A stretch of 47,820 bases of DNA from an uncultured Ileibacterium sp. (GTDB lineage: Bacteria; Bacillota; Clostridia; Peptostreptococcales; Anaerovoracaceae): positions 1-47,820 of the forward strand of contig CABTXQ010000005.1 in NCBI GenBank assembly GCA_902488835.1, given 5' to 3'. Position numbers and translations under genes: made by a program. The notes under the pieces are model-generated. The model did not search any database. It worked only from the letters and a program-made list of their open reading frames with translations, and was not told the origin of the DNA. Each line of letters starts with the position of its first letter. Position 1 is the first letter of the stretch. This document shows, piece after piece, positions 1 through 6,542 of the stretch.

Positions 1-400
1 TCCAGTCTATCCATCCGGTCCTTACTATCTGTGCCCCTGTTTCTGGATCAAAATAATATATTGTACCGTCTATAGCATATACTCCCTTTACTTTTTCGCC
101 GTTTTCGTCAAGGTAATATTTTTCGCCATTTTCACTGATCCATTCATTTTTCTTTACTTCATCCTGTGGGCTCATTAAATTAGTCGGCACTTCCTTGTTT
201 TCAACTTCAAGTGCCTCTGACTGTTTGTTCTCATCTGCATTTATGCTTTCTTCTTGGCCATCGGCTGAATCAGTCAATGTTTCTTGCTGCTCAACATTGT
301 TTGTCATTTCATCTGCCTGATTTTCTTCTCCATAGATGAAAGCATAACCGCAAAGACAGATTGCCAACACAATCATGATTGTAAATATTCTCCGCTTCAT
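1..400 (-). CDS. Secreted cell-wall-binding-repeat protein, 3' truncated by window edge
   Basis: The gene starts at ATG 400-398 behind a good AAAGGGGG ribosome binding site and runs open to position 1, so only about 133 N-terminal residues are visible. Residues 1-24 look like a signal peptide (two or three basic residues, then a hydrophobic stretch). Residues about 25-80 are acidic, rich in E, Q, N and D, and look like a linker. From about residue 88 there are aromatic/glycine repeats of the choline- or glucan-binding type (W..ENGEKYYLDENGEKVKG, then IDGTIYYFDPETG), which usually anchor surface proteins to wall polymers. The catalytic or adhesive part, if any, lies outside the window, so the activity is unknown. 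Its promoter overlaps the terminator of the upstream symporter gene. Confidence 0.8.
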   Translation of the reverse strand, partial: MKRRIFTIMIVLAICLCGYAFIYGEENQADEMTNNVEQQETLTDSADGQEESINADENKQSEALEVENKEVPTNLMSPQDEVKKNEWISENGEKYYLDENGEKVKGVYAIDGTIYYFDPETGAQIVRTGWIDW

Positions 401-445
401 TTATACCCCCTTTGGCAATAAATGTTCATAATTTTCATGAAATTT

Positions 446-474
446 ATTATATAATTAAAGCCCTTTATATTCAA
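446..474 (-). promoter_or_regulatory. SigA-type promoter for the wall-binding protein gene
   Basis: On the minus strand TTGAAT (474-469) and TATAAT (451-446) are separated by exactly 17 bases. The start codon at 400 lies about 45 bases downstream. The element is embedded in the terminator hairpin at 450-488. Confidence 0.55.
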
Positions 475-488
475 GGGCTTTAATTATA
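450..488 (-). terminator. Intrinsic terminator-like hairpin after the sodium symporter gene
   Basis: A perfect 16-bp inverted repeat (450-465 with 473-488) encloses a 7-base loop. It contains a GGGC/GCCC core flanked by A/T pairs and lies 30 bases past the symporter stop codon. The tail on the minus strand is U-rich but not a pure U run. Confidence 0.65.
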
Positions 489-519
489 TAGCTGTGCTAA
501 GTTTTATTAAGTTCTTTTA

Positions 520-1890
520 TTAAATCGAGATTATGCCGAAGAACGAGAGTATTGAGCTAAAAAGTATCAACATAAGGAATACCGGTGCGATAAACCTAAG
601 AACAGTTTCATATACTCCCTTCCATTTGAAGTTTGAGCTTAGCGAAATCTCTTTTTCTATATTTTCCCTTCCTACAACTCTTATAATCAGTATGCATGTA
701 GCAAATGCTGCTATAGGCATCATGATTGAGTTGGAAATAAAGTCAAAGAAGTCAAGGAATTGTAATCCTAGGATCTTAACATTGCCAAGCACATTGTATC
801 CGAGTGACGATAGTGATCCAAGGGTGAGCATTATAGCCAAGACTAAGCCTGTTGCTTTTTTTCTGCTCCAGCCGAACTCATCAACAAATGTAGCGGCGCT
901 TGTCTCCGCAAGAGAAATTGAACTTGTAAGTGCAGCGAACAGTACCAGAAGGAAGAACAAGAATCCCGTTATTTTACCAAGCCCCATGCTTTCAAATACC
1001 TTAGGTATCATAACGAACATGAGAGAAGGTCCTGCCTGAAGTTGTTCAGGGGCACCTCCAGAAAATGCAAATACTGCAGGGATTATCATAAGTGCTGCAA
1101 GAATTGCTATTCCTGAATCGAAGATAATTACTCTCTTTGTTGATTTATCTACATCAACATCCTTCTTCATATATGAGCCGTATGTGATTAAAATACCCAT
1201 TGCAACAGATAGTGAATAAAACATCTGCCCCATAGCAGCAACAACCGTCATTATCGAGAAGTTCTTGAAATTAGGAATAAAGAAATACTTGATTCCTTCA
1301 ACAGCTCCAGGTCTTGTACATGAATATATTGCAACAATGATTGCGAGTACAATCAGTGCCGGCATCATTATCTTTGATACCCTTTCAACTCCGCTTTCAA
1401 CACCAAAAAGAATTACAATTAATGTTAGTGCCGCAAAAACTATGAACCACCCTTCGGATTGAGCTGCTGAACCTATAAAAGATCCGAAAAACCCGTCTTG
1501 TGCAGGTGCTTTTATATTGCCAGTTATGTATGTAACAAGGTATTTAATGACCCAACCGCCTATTACAGAATAGTACGGAAGAATAATCATTGGTACAATT
1601 GCATTTATCCATCCACCCGTCGTAGACCAGCGAGATTTACTATATGTATGATAGGCACTTACAGGACTCTTACCTGTAAGTCTTCCGAGAACAGTCTCAG
1701 ATGTCATAAGCGTATATCCGAATGTAAAGGCTAGTATAATGTAGACAAGGACAAAAGCTCCGCCTCCATATTTTGCAGCCAGATATGGAAATCTCCAAAT
1801 GTTTCCGAGTCCGACTGCAGAACCTGCTGTTGCCAATACATATCCGAGCGAGCCCGAAAATTTACTCCTGTTGTCGTTTGTGTTTGTCAT
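520..1890 (-). CDS. Neurotransmitter:sodium symporter (NSS/SNF) family transporter
   Basis: A 456-residue integral membrane protein with about 11-12 hydrophobic segments, the usual size for bacterial LeuT-like sodium-coupled amino acid transporters. The N-terminal signature, at about residues 13-45, reads GYVLATAGSAVGLGNIWRFP and continues with a YGGGAF motif; this is the TM1 region that forms the sodium and substrate sites in the family. The substrate is probably an amino acid or related amine but cannot be read from sequence. An AGAGGAAG ribosome binding site precedes the ATG at 1890. The gene starts 45 bases after the CoA-transferase stop codon on the same strand, with no terminator seen between them, so co-transcription is likely. 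It ends at a strong hairpin (450-488). Confidence 0.93.
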   Translation of the reverse strand: MTNTNDNRSKFSGSLGYVLATAGSAVGLGNIWRFPYLAAKYGGGAFVLVYIILAFTFGYTLMTSETVLGRLTGKSPVSAYHTYSKSRWSTTGGWINAIVPMIILPYYSVIGGWVIKYLVTYITGNIKAPAQDGFFGSFIGSAAQSEGWFIVFAALTLIVILFGVESGVERVSKIMMPALIVLAIIVAIYSCTRPGAVEGIKYFFIPNFKNFSIMTVVAAMGQMFYSLSVAMGILITYGSYMKKDVDVDKSTKRVIIFDSGIAILAALMIIPAVFAFSGGAPEQLQAGPSLMFVMIPKVFESMGLGKITGFLFFLLVLFAALTSSISLAETSAATFVDEFGWSRKKATGLVLAIMLTLGSLSSLGYNVLGNVKILGLQFLDFFDFISNSIMMPIAAFATCILIIRVVGRENIEKEISLSSNFKWKGVYETVLRFIAPVFLMLILFSSILSFFGIISI

Positions 1891-1935
1891 TTCTCTTCCT
1901 CTTATATTTTCGATATTGATTCCTTCTTTGTTCGA

Positions 1936-3303
1936 TTAATACGATATTTTACTTGTATTCCTCCATATTCCCATCTTCTCCGCTTCCTTAATAAGGTCGC
2001 TTCTGAAATCAGGGTGGGCAATACTTATGAGCATTTCTGCTCTCTCCCATGTGGATTTACCCTTAAGATTTACAGAACCATATTCTGTAACCACATAGCT
2101 TACAGCAGCCCTTGGTGTGGTAACAATTGATCCGGGCGGGAGCGTTGGATGAATGAGAGAAACTTTTTCACCATTCTTTAATTTCCTTGTCGAATGACAG
2201 CATACAAAACTTTTACCTCCCTTTGATCTGAATGCTCCCTGGACAAAATCAAGCTGTCCTCCGGTTCCGCTAACATGGCGATAACCTACACTCTCGGAAC
2301 AAATCTGACCATAGAGATCCATGCCTATACATCCGTTAATGGACATAAAATTATCTATTTGTGCAATGTTCTCAATATTATTAACATAGTCCACCGGTGC
2401 AGAACAGCAAATCGGATTATCGTCTATAAAGTCATAAAGTTCTTTTGATCCTCCTGCAAAGGTATATACAGAAAGCCCCTTATCCGTCTTCTTGTTATTT
2501 GTGAGTTTTCCGGCATTATAGAGTTCCATATAAGCGTCCACAAGCATCTCGCTATGTGCCCCTATTTCTTTAATATCCGAATCTGCGAGCATCGTTCCCA
2601 CACAGTTTGGAAGCGCTCCTACTCCAAGCTGTATCGTTGCGTTGTTACCAATTTGCGAAACTATGAATTCCGATATTCGCTTATCATCCTCAGTCGGAGA
2701 TTTGTGCTCAATTGTTGCAAGTGGAGGATTCTCACCTTCTATAATATAGTTGATGTCGGAAATATTGATATGCGACTCATAGCCAAGTGCAATCGGCATA
2801 TTTTCATTTACTTCAACTATTACAATCTTCGAATTCTTGATTATGCCGTGAAGATCTGCATTTATAGGTCCAAAATTAAAGTTACCGTATCTATCCATAG
2901 GTGCAACCTGGAATGCACATATGTCAAAACCGTTACCATCAAGTCCCCAATAGAGATTTTCCTCATTGAATAAAATCGGCACATACCAACAGTTCCCATT
3001 CTGTTGCATTACCCTATCTTGGTTGAAGAAGTGAGAAGAGTAGAACCTCACCCTGTCAACAGGCGCATTTATCTTATATGTTTCAAGATAATCATTCCTT
3101 ATTGCTATTTCAGTCTGTATTTCAAGACCCCTTAGCAATTCATCCTGTTTCAATCTCTTTGCGAGTGCTCTGTCAAAATAAACAGAACATCCCGTTCCAA
3201 GTCCGAAGTTCATCCTGTAATTGCTCTTTACAAGGTTTGCAGCAAAATCCTCCGTAATAAGCTTGTCCTTGTACTCACCGTGAATTAAGCTAATATCGTA
3301 CAT
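1936..3303 (-). CDS. Acetyl-CoA hydrolase/transferase family CoA-transferase (butyryl-CoA:acetate or 4-hydroxybutyrate type)
   Basis: A 455-residue class I CoA-transferase of the family that includes 4-hydroxybutyrate CoA-transferase and butyryl-CoA:acetate CoA-transferase. These enzymes move CoA between acyl-CoA and acetate through a glutamyl-CoA thioester. The motif GAHSEML places the probable catalytic glutamate at residue 252, and SGTGGQLDFVQGA is the conserved C-terminal-domain glycine motif. Length matches the family (about 430-460). A perfect AGAAGGAGG ribosome binding site sits 5-6 bases before the ATG. In a fermentative anaerobe the likely role is the last step of butyrate formation, but 4-hydroxybutyrate or another short-chain acid cannot be excluded. 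Read from its own SigA promoter, with the sodium symporter downstream. Confidence 0.85.
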   Translation of the reverse strand: MYDISLIHGEYKDKLITEDFAANLVKSNYRMNFGLGTGCSVYFDRALAKRLKQDELLRGLEIQTEIAIRNDYLETYKINAPVDRVRFYSSHFFNQDRVMQQNGNCWYVPILFNEENLYWGLDGNGFDICAFQVAPMDRYGNFNFGPINADLHGIIKNSKIVIVEVNENMPIALGYESHINISDINYIIEGENPPLATIEHKSPTEDDKRISEFIVSQIGNNATIQLGVGALPNCVGTMLADSDIKEIGAHSEMLVDAYMELYNAGKLTNNKKTDKGLSVYTFAGGSKELYDFIDDNPICCSAPVDYVNNIENIAQIDNFMSINGCIGMDLYGQICSESVGYRHVSGTGGQLDFVQGAFRSKGGKSFVCCHSTRKLKNGEKVSLIHPTLPPGSIVTTPRAAVSYVVTEYGSVNLKGKSTWERAEMLISIAHPDFRSDLIKEAEKMGIWRNTSKISY

Positions 3304-3324
3304 CGATACCTCCTTCTTACATCC

Positions 3325-3383
3325 TGAGTGTCGCGACTCATTCAGAATGTCGCTATTCTACATTAAATTTGTTAAATAAGCAA
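3325..3383 (-). promoter_or_regulatory. Promoter and dyad elements of the CoA-transferase gene
   Basis: On the minus strand TTGCTT (3383-3378), a 17-base spacer and TAGAAT (3360-3355) form a good SigA promoter about 50 bases before the start codon. Two overlapping 5-bp dyads follow: GCGAC/GTCGC (3353-3349 with 3337-3333) across the expected start site, and TGAGT/ACTCA (3340-3336 with 3329-3325). They share bases and so exclude each other if both fold in RNA. They could be an operator or chance. Confidence 0.5.
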
Positions 3384-3479
3384 GTTTTTTTATAATTTTT
3401 TGTGAAAAAAGTTAATTTTTGTGTTTAGTTCACTAATTTCACTATGCTTTTTATAATGTTCTTTATATCATATAAATTA

Positions 3480-3514
3480 ATTAGCCGGCGGCAATCAGAA
3501 TACCGCAGGCTAAT
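3480..3514 (-). terminator. Intrinsic terminator of the NlpC/P60 gene
   Basis: Inverted repeat ATTAGCC-G-GCGG (3480-3491) and CCGC-A-GGCTAAT (3503-3514): 11 pairs around one central mismatch, with an 11-base loop. On the minus strand it is followed by UUAAUUUAUA. It lies 50 bases past the stop codon at 3567. Confidence 0.65.
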
Positions 3515-3566
3515 CAATTTATGGATGTTGAATTTATATTCTATAATTTATATTCTTCTTTTATTT

Positions 3567-4220
3567 TTATTCCAAAATCCTTCTTATCGTATTTATTCTT
3601 TTGCCGGAATACGTAGAGCTGTTACCATATGGGAATAACACTATCTCAATAATGCCACTATATTCATCCATGGCGTGAACTATCTTGCCATTTCCAGAAT
3701 AAATTGCAACATGTGACAAATCTCCAAAGAAAATTATATCGCCTTCTCTAAGATTATCAACAGAAACTTCTTGCCCTCCACAGTTACTTAAAAGAGTTGA
3801 TACTGAGCCAAATGACCAGTTGTATCCAAAGTTTCTATATACAAGCGTAACAAATGATGCACAGTCACATCCATTAGTGAGACTTCTTCCCCCAAGAACA
3901 TATGGATTACCAATAAACTGTCTTCCATAAGCAACCAAATCGTTCCTGTTCTTATCGGCTTTCTTTTCTCTCTCCATCGCGTCAGCTTTTTCCTTAGCCT
4001 CGCGAACACTGATCTTCTTATCTAGTTTGACTACCTCATCTTCCATGATAGTCTGAATTTGAACAGCTGAGCCGTCTTTGACTTCTTTAGCTAAAACGCC
4101 GCTTGTATTTAATATAAGAATAATTAATAAGGCTAAAAAGAAAACCGCTATCTCTATTACAATATTAATTTTTGATTTGCTCTTAAAAACATGAATTAAG
4201 TCGTTTGTAATTTCCCACAT
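3567..4220 (-). CDS. Membrane-anchored NlpC/P60 family peptidoglycan hydrolase
   Basis: A 217-residue protein with a short basic N-terminus, one transmembrane helix (about residues 19-38), a charged linker rich in K/E (about 60-95, possible coiled coil) and a C-terminal NlpC/P60 cysteine peptidase domain (about 96-217). The catalytic triad can be placed: Cys120 in the DCASF motif, His170 in LSHVAIYSG, and His182 in IVHAMDE as the third residue. Such enzymes cut D-Glu-diaminoacid bonds in wall peptides. The orientation (positive N-terminus, then helix) suggests the catalytic domain is outside the cell. No ribosome binding site is visible before the ATG at 4220; the bases there are almost all A and T. 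A long inverted repeat lies just upstream (4228-4288). Confidence 0.88.
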   Translation of the reverse strand: MWEITNDLIHVFKSKSKINIVIEIAVFFLALLIILILNTSGVLAKEVKDGSAVQIQTIMEDEVVKLDKKISVREAKEKADAMEREKKADKNRNDLVAYGRQFIGNPYVLGGRSLTNGCDCASFVTLVYRNFGYNWSFGSVSTLLSNCGGQEVSVDNLREGDIIFFGDLSHVAIYSGNGKIVHAMDEYSGIIEIVLFPYGNSSTYSGKRINTIRRILE

Positions 4221-4227
4221 AAAAAAT

Positions 4228-4288
4228 ATTTTTACATAATGAATTATCTCAAACTGAAAATATTTTGATGTGATGATTATGTAAAAAT
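4228..4288. repeat. 13-bp perfect inverted repeat upstream of the NlpC/P60 gene
   Basis: ATTTTTACATAAT (4228-4240) and its exact complement ATTATGTAAAAAT (4276-4288) are 35 bases apart. The proximal arm ends 8 bases before the NlpC/P60 start codon. It could be a paired operator or a long-range RNA stem that covers the start region. No known regulator site was recognised. Confidence 0.7.
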
Positions 4289-4360
4289 TATTAATCTGTA
4301 ATGATATTTGTCTCTAACTATAAATCATATTTCAAAAAAACACTATATATAGTATTTCAA

Positions 4361-4401
4361 TAAAAAATACGGCAAATGATAAATTGTATCAATTACCGTA
4401 T
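4361..4401 (-). terminator. Intrinsic terminator of the tRNA-Arg gene
   Basis: Immediately 3' of the tRNA on the minus strand, ATACGG and CCGTAT (4396-4401 with 4367-4372) pair, and an inner TGATA/TATCA stem can stack. A U-rich stretch (UUUUUUA at 4366-4361) follows. Confidence 0.65.
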
Positions 4402-4407
4402 CTTATT

Positions 4408-4483
4408 TGGTGTCCCAGAGAGGATTCGAACCTCCGGCACCTGCTTTAGGAGAGCAGTGCTCTATCCCCTGAGCTACTGAGAC
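4408..4483 (-). tRNA. tRNA-Arg (anticodon CCU)
   Basis: A full 76-base cloverleaf reads on the minus strand from 4483 to 4408. The acceptor stem GTCTCAG pairs with CTGGGAC (one G-U), the D arm is GCTC/GAGC, the anticodon stem CTGCT/AGCAG holds the loop CTCCTAA, and the T arm carries TTCGAAT. Loop position 33 is T and 34-36 are CCT, so it reads AGG arginine codons. The 3' CCA is encoded. It is a single tRNA with its own promoter and terminator. Confidence 0.97.
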
Positions 4484-4508
4484 AAATATTTACTAAAAAT
4501 GCCTTTTG

Positions 4509-4537
4509 ATGATAACATGTGCAGCCCTTTGTTTCAA
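4509..4537 (-). promoter_or_regulatory. SigA-type promoter of the tRNA-Arg gene
   Basis: Minus strand TTGAAA (4537-4532), 17-base spacer, TATCAT (4514-4509). The mature tRNA 5' end lies 26 bases downstream, leaving a short leader for RNase P removal. Confidence 0.6.
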
Positions 4538-4573
4538 GTATTATGGTTGACATGCCTTCACAAAATATCTTAA

Positions 4574-5200
4574 TCAACTAGTTTTATTGATTTTATTATA
4601 TAAATCGATAGCTTCAGATATCAATTCTTCGCTCTTTTTTTTAATATTTTCTGATATTTGCTTATCTTTTATCAAAGGGATATTTGCTTTTATGTTGCAT
4701 TTTGCCCCGTCAATACATGCATTTAGATGTATTGCTCCAACTATAATATCATCTATAAGGTTAGGATTTGATCTGTTAACAAGGCTTTCGGCTATTTTTA
4801 ATCCCAGAACAGCTGATTCCATAACATTAAGTGGAGCTTCTGCCGCTTTTATTGCCGCATCTGAAATTTTAGATTTTCTTATCTCTAATTCTTTTTCTGT
4901 TTTTTTAGGCAATTTGAATGCCTTTGAAACCTCAGAATAAGCCTTTTTATCTTCATCAACACCTTTTATGAGTTTTTCCATTATTTCTTTTGCTTTATCT
5001 CTCATATTAATATTGTGTTCTTGAAAATCTTTATATCGTTCTTTTCCTATAGTCAGATTGGTTACCATAATGAGAAGTGCTACTCCCTGTGCCCCTGTCA
5101 ACGCACTAGCTGCACCTCCTCCCGGTGCCGGCTCATCACTTGCAAGTTTCCTAAGATATTCCGTTATATTGTATTCAACAATTAAATTTTTATCTTCCAT
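4574..5200 (-). CDS. fchA: Cyclodeaminase/cyclohydrolase (FTCD_C) family protein
   Basis: A 208-residue helical protein of the formiminotransferase-cyclodeaminase C-terminal family. The GGGAASALTGAQGVAL stretch (about residues 26-42) is the characteristic glycine/alanine-rich helix start. As a stand-alone 200-residue protein it matches clostridial methenyltetrahydrofolate cyclohydrolase (FchA) or formimino-THF cyclodeaminase. Either would serve one-carbon folate metabolism in the cytosol, for example purine or glycine/histidine fermentation. The neighbours (tRNA-Arg, rpsR operon) give no help in choosing between them. An AAAGGATG ribosome binding site precedes the ATG. The gene begins just after the rpsR operon terminator, so either its promoter lies there or it depends on read-through. 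Confidence 0.85.
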   Translation of the reverse strand: MEDKNLIVEYNITEYLRKLASDEPAPGGGAASALTGAQGVALLIMVTNLTIGKERYKDFQEHNINMRDKAKEIMEKLIKGVDEDKKAYSEVSKAFKLPKKTEKELEIRKSKISDAAIKAAEAPLNVMESAVLGLKIAESLVNRSNPNLIDDIIVGAIHLNACIDGAKCNIKANIPLIKDKQISENIKKKSEELISEAIDLYNKINKTS

Positions 5201-5220
5201 ATCATCCTTTTCATTTTTAT

Positions 5221-5250
5221 AAAAAAATTAAAAAGCCGGCTGGTGCCGGC
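5221..5250 (-). terminator. Intrinsic terminator of the rpsF-ssb-rpsR operon
   Basis: On the minus strand GCCGGC-ACCA-GCCGGC (5250-5235) is a perfect 6-bp GC stem with a tetraloop, followed by a near-continuous U tract (UUUUUAAUUUUUUU). It lies 10 bases after the rpsR stop codon. Confidence 0.92.
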
Positions 5251-5260
5251 GTATTGATTA

Positions 5261-5500
5261 TTATTCTGCATCAAATGGCATAAGTGCTACTGTACGAGCT
5301 CTCTTGATTGCAGTTGTAACGGCTCTCTGATGCATTGCACATGTTCCAGTAACCCTACGAGGAAGGATCTTACCTCTTTCAGTTATATATTTCTGGAGTG
5401 TTTCAACATCCTTATAATCTATCTTCTTATCTTTATCTGCGCAGAATTGACATACCTTGCGTCTCCTCATGCCACCACGCTTTCTGTTATTATTGTCCAT
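5261..5500 (-). CDS. rpsR: 30S ribosomal protein S18
   Basis: A 79-residue basic protein. The CQFCADK motif (about residues 17-23) shows it is a cysteine-containing (zinc-type) S18, and the body matches the family: IDYKDVETLQKYITERGKI, then PRRVTGTCAMHQRAVTTAIKRAR. S18 binds S6 in the small-subunit platform. Last gene of rpsF-ssb-rpsR, 31 bases after ssb, followed by a strong terminator. An ATAATCGGAGAGGAG region gives a good ribosome binding site before the ATG at 5500. Confidence 0.97.
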   Translation of the reverse strand: MDNNNRKRGGMRRRKVCQFCADKDKKIDYKDVETLQKYITERGKILPRRVTGTCAMHQRAVTTAIKRARTVALMPFDAE

Positions 5501-5531
5501 CTATTTCTCCTCTCCGATTAATCTTGCCCGG

Positions 5532-5954
5532 TTAAAACGGAATGTCATCATTAGTTGTTTCAAATTCATCAGGAAGATCCATATCTTCCGGCATTGAATG
5601 ATCGCTATCTGAGGTAAATCCGCTCTTCGTTGATCCAGCTTGAGCACCACCAAGGAATTCAACGTTGTTAGCGATAACATCAGTTGTGTAAACAGTCTGA
5701 CCATCCTTATTCTTATAACTTCCGGTCTGTATTCTCCCCTGAATTCCCACCTGACGACCTTTGGCTAGGTAGCGTCCGCAGTTTTCAGCTTGTTTACCGA
5801 ACACTGTAATCCTAATGAAGTCTGCCGTCTGTTCTTTATTCTGTGATCTTGGACGATCTACCGCAATACTGAAATGACATACAGCCATCTGTGAAGATGT
5901 GTATCTAACTTCAGGATCTCTTGTCAATCTTCCTATCAATACCACATTATTCAT
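5532..5954 (-). CDS. ssb: Single-stranded DNA-binding protein
   Basis: A 140-residue SSB: an N-terminal OB fold (residues 1-105, beginning MNNVVLIGRLTRDPEVRYT), a short flexible linker rich in G, S and D, and the acidic C-terminal tail ending DDIPF, which recruits replication and repair proteins. It sits between the S6 and S18 genes as in most Firmicutes, with 10 bases to rpsF. The short tail linker is ordinary for clostridia. Confidence 0.97.
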   Translation of the reverse strand: MNNVVLIGRLTRDPEVRYTSSQMAVCHFSIAVDRPRSQNKEQTADFIRITVFGKQAENCGRYLAKGRQVGIQGRIQTGSYKNKDGQTVYTTDVIANNVEFLGGAQAGSTKSGFTSDSDHSMPEDMDLPDEFETTNDDIPF

Positions 5955-5964
5955 GTCAAATCTC

Positions 5965-6252
5965 CTATTGTTCGTCTTTCAATACGATAATATGTCTCAT
6001 AATGCTGTCAGAAATTCTAAGTCTTCTGTCAAGCTCTTTTGGCATATCGGAATTTGCCTTGAACTGGATAACAACATAGTAGCCGTCTTTCTTTTTATCA
6101 ATCTCATATGCGAGCTTTTTATTGCCCCAGATATCAACCTCTCCGGCTTCTCCACCATCATTGATAATCTCTTTAACCCTTTCAATCATGGCATTCTTTG
6201 CTTCGTCATCCATGACCGGGTCAAGAATAAATAAGACTTCATAATTTTTCAT
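5965..6252 (-). CDS. rpsF: 30S ribosomal protein S6
   Basis: A 95-residue S6, MKNYEVLFILDP at the start and RISDSIMRHIIVLKDEQ at the end, both typical. The frame is open further upstream, but the start at 6252 is chosen because a strong TAGGAGGTG ribosome binding site precedes it and the upstream translation does not resemble S6. First gene of the S6-SSB-S18 operon, with a structured leader (see 6270-6293) that may allow feedback by the S6:S18 complex. Confidence 0.97.
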   Translation of the reverse strand: MKNYEVLFILDPVMDDEAKNAMIERVKEIINDGGEAGEVDIWGNKKLAYEIDKKKDGYYVVIQFKANSDMPKELDRRLRISDSIMRHIIVLKDEQ

Positions 6253-6269
6253 ATTTTCACCTCCTATGG

Positions 6270-6293
6270 CCTTATGACACCTTTCGGTGTAGG
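6270..6293 (-). promoter_or_regulatory. Candidate S6:S18 autoregulatory leader motif of rpsF
   Basis: The rpsF leader on the minus strand contains CCT, the hairpin ACACC-GAAA-GGTGT (6290-6277), CATA, then AGG closing an outer stem. A CACCG/GGUG hairpin directly before rpsF resembles the described S6:S18-binding mRNA structure, which mimics the 16S rRNA site. The match is from memory of the motif, not a covariance search. The hairpin ends 18 bases before the ribosome binding site. Confidence 0.45.
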
Positions 6294-6318
6294 ATACTGC
6301 CCCATTATCAGGGCAACA

Positions 6319-6349
6319 AATAAAGCACGACCCAGAATCGTGCTTTATT
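6319..6349 (-). other. 12-bp perfect hairpin at the start of the rpsF transcript
   Basis: AATAAAGCACGA (6319-6330) pairs with TCGTGCTTTATT (6338-6349) around a 7-base loop. It abuts the -10 element of the rpsF promoter, so the RNA would begin inside or just before the stem. It may protect the 5' end, or the DNA palindrome may be an operator. It is not followed by a U tract on either strand. Confidence 0.6.
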
Positions 6350-6377
6350 ATTATATACAAATGCTTAACAAAATCAA
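6350..6377 (-). promoter_or_regulatory. SigA-type promoter of rpsF-ssb-rpsR
   Basis: Minus strand TTGATT (6377-6372), 16-base spacer, perfect TATAAT (6355-6350). The leader to the rpsF start codon is about 90 bases long and highly structured. Confidence 0.6.
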
Positions 6378-6448
6378 GCTTTTAAGCAATTATTTATTTA
6401 TGCAGAAATTTTATTCTGCAATATTGTTGTTGCGATTAAATGTAATGA

Positions 6449-6524
6449 TAAAAGAAATTTACGTAAAGGAAACTTGACAAAGATGACGGTTATGAATATG
6501 ATGATAATGTAAAAGAAACTTGAC
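6449..6524 (+). repeat. Three copies of a TAAAAGAAACTTGAC motif before the HTH gene
   Basis: Copies at 6449-6462 (degenerate: TAAAAGAAATTTAC), 6464-6478 (TAAAGGAAACTTGAC) and 6510-6524 (TAAAAGAAACTTGAC). Copies two and three belong to a 20-base direct repeat (6463-6482 and 6509-6528) with one mismatch. Copy two covers the -35 of the promoter and copy three the start of the transcript, a layout typical of operators for a self-regulating repressor. Confidence 0.6.
6474..6502 (+). promoter_or_regulatory. SigA-type promoter of the HTH/membrane-protein pair
   Basis: TTGACA (6474-6479), 17-base spacer, TATGAT (6497-6502). The HTH start codon lies about 35 bases past the expected transcription start. 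Confidence 0.65.
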
Positions 6525-6542
6525 AAAGAGAGCGTAGTTCGT

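Noticed and set aside
2554..2973. 139-codon plus-strand open frame inside the CoA-transferase gene
   Set aside because: It lies opposite a clear conserved gene, has no ribosome binding site and its translation is unlike any protein; the same holds for other open frames opposite gyrA, gyrB, dnaN and rsmG.
3361..3383. TTGTTAA sequence in the CoA-transferase promoter as a Rex redox-repressor site
   Set aside because: Only one half-site matches; the second half (TTAACAA) is absent at the required spacing, and such AT-rich words are frequent here.
6319..6349. The 12-bp hairpin upstream of rpsF as an intrinsic terminator
   Set aside because: No gene ends into it on either strand, there is no U tract, and it abuts a good -10 box, so it is better read as a leader or operator element.
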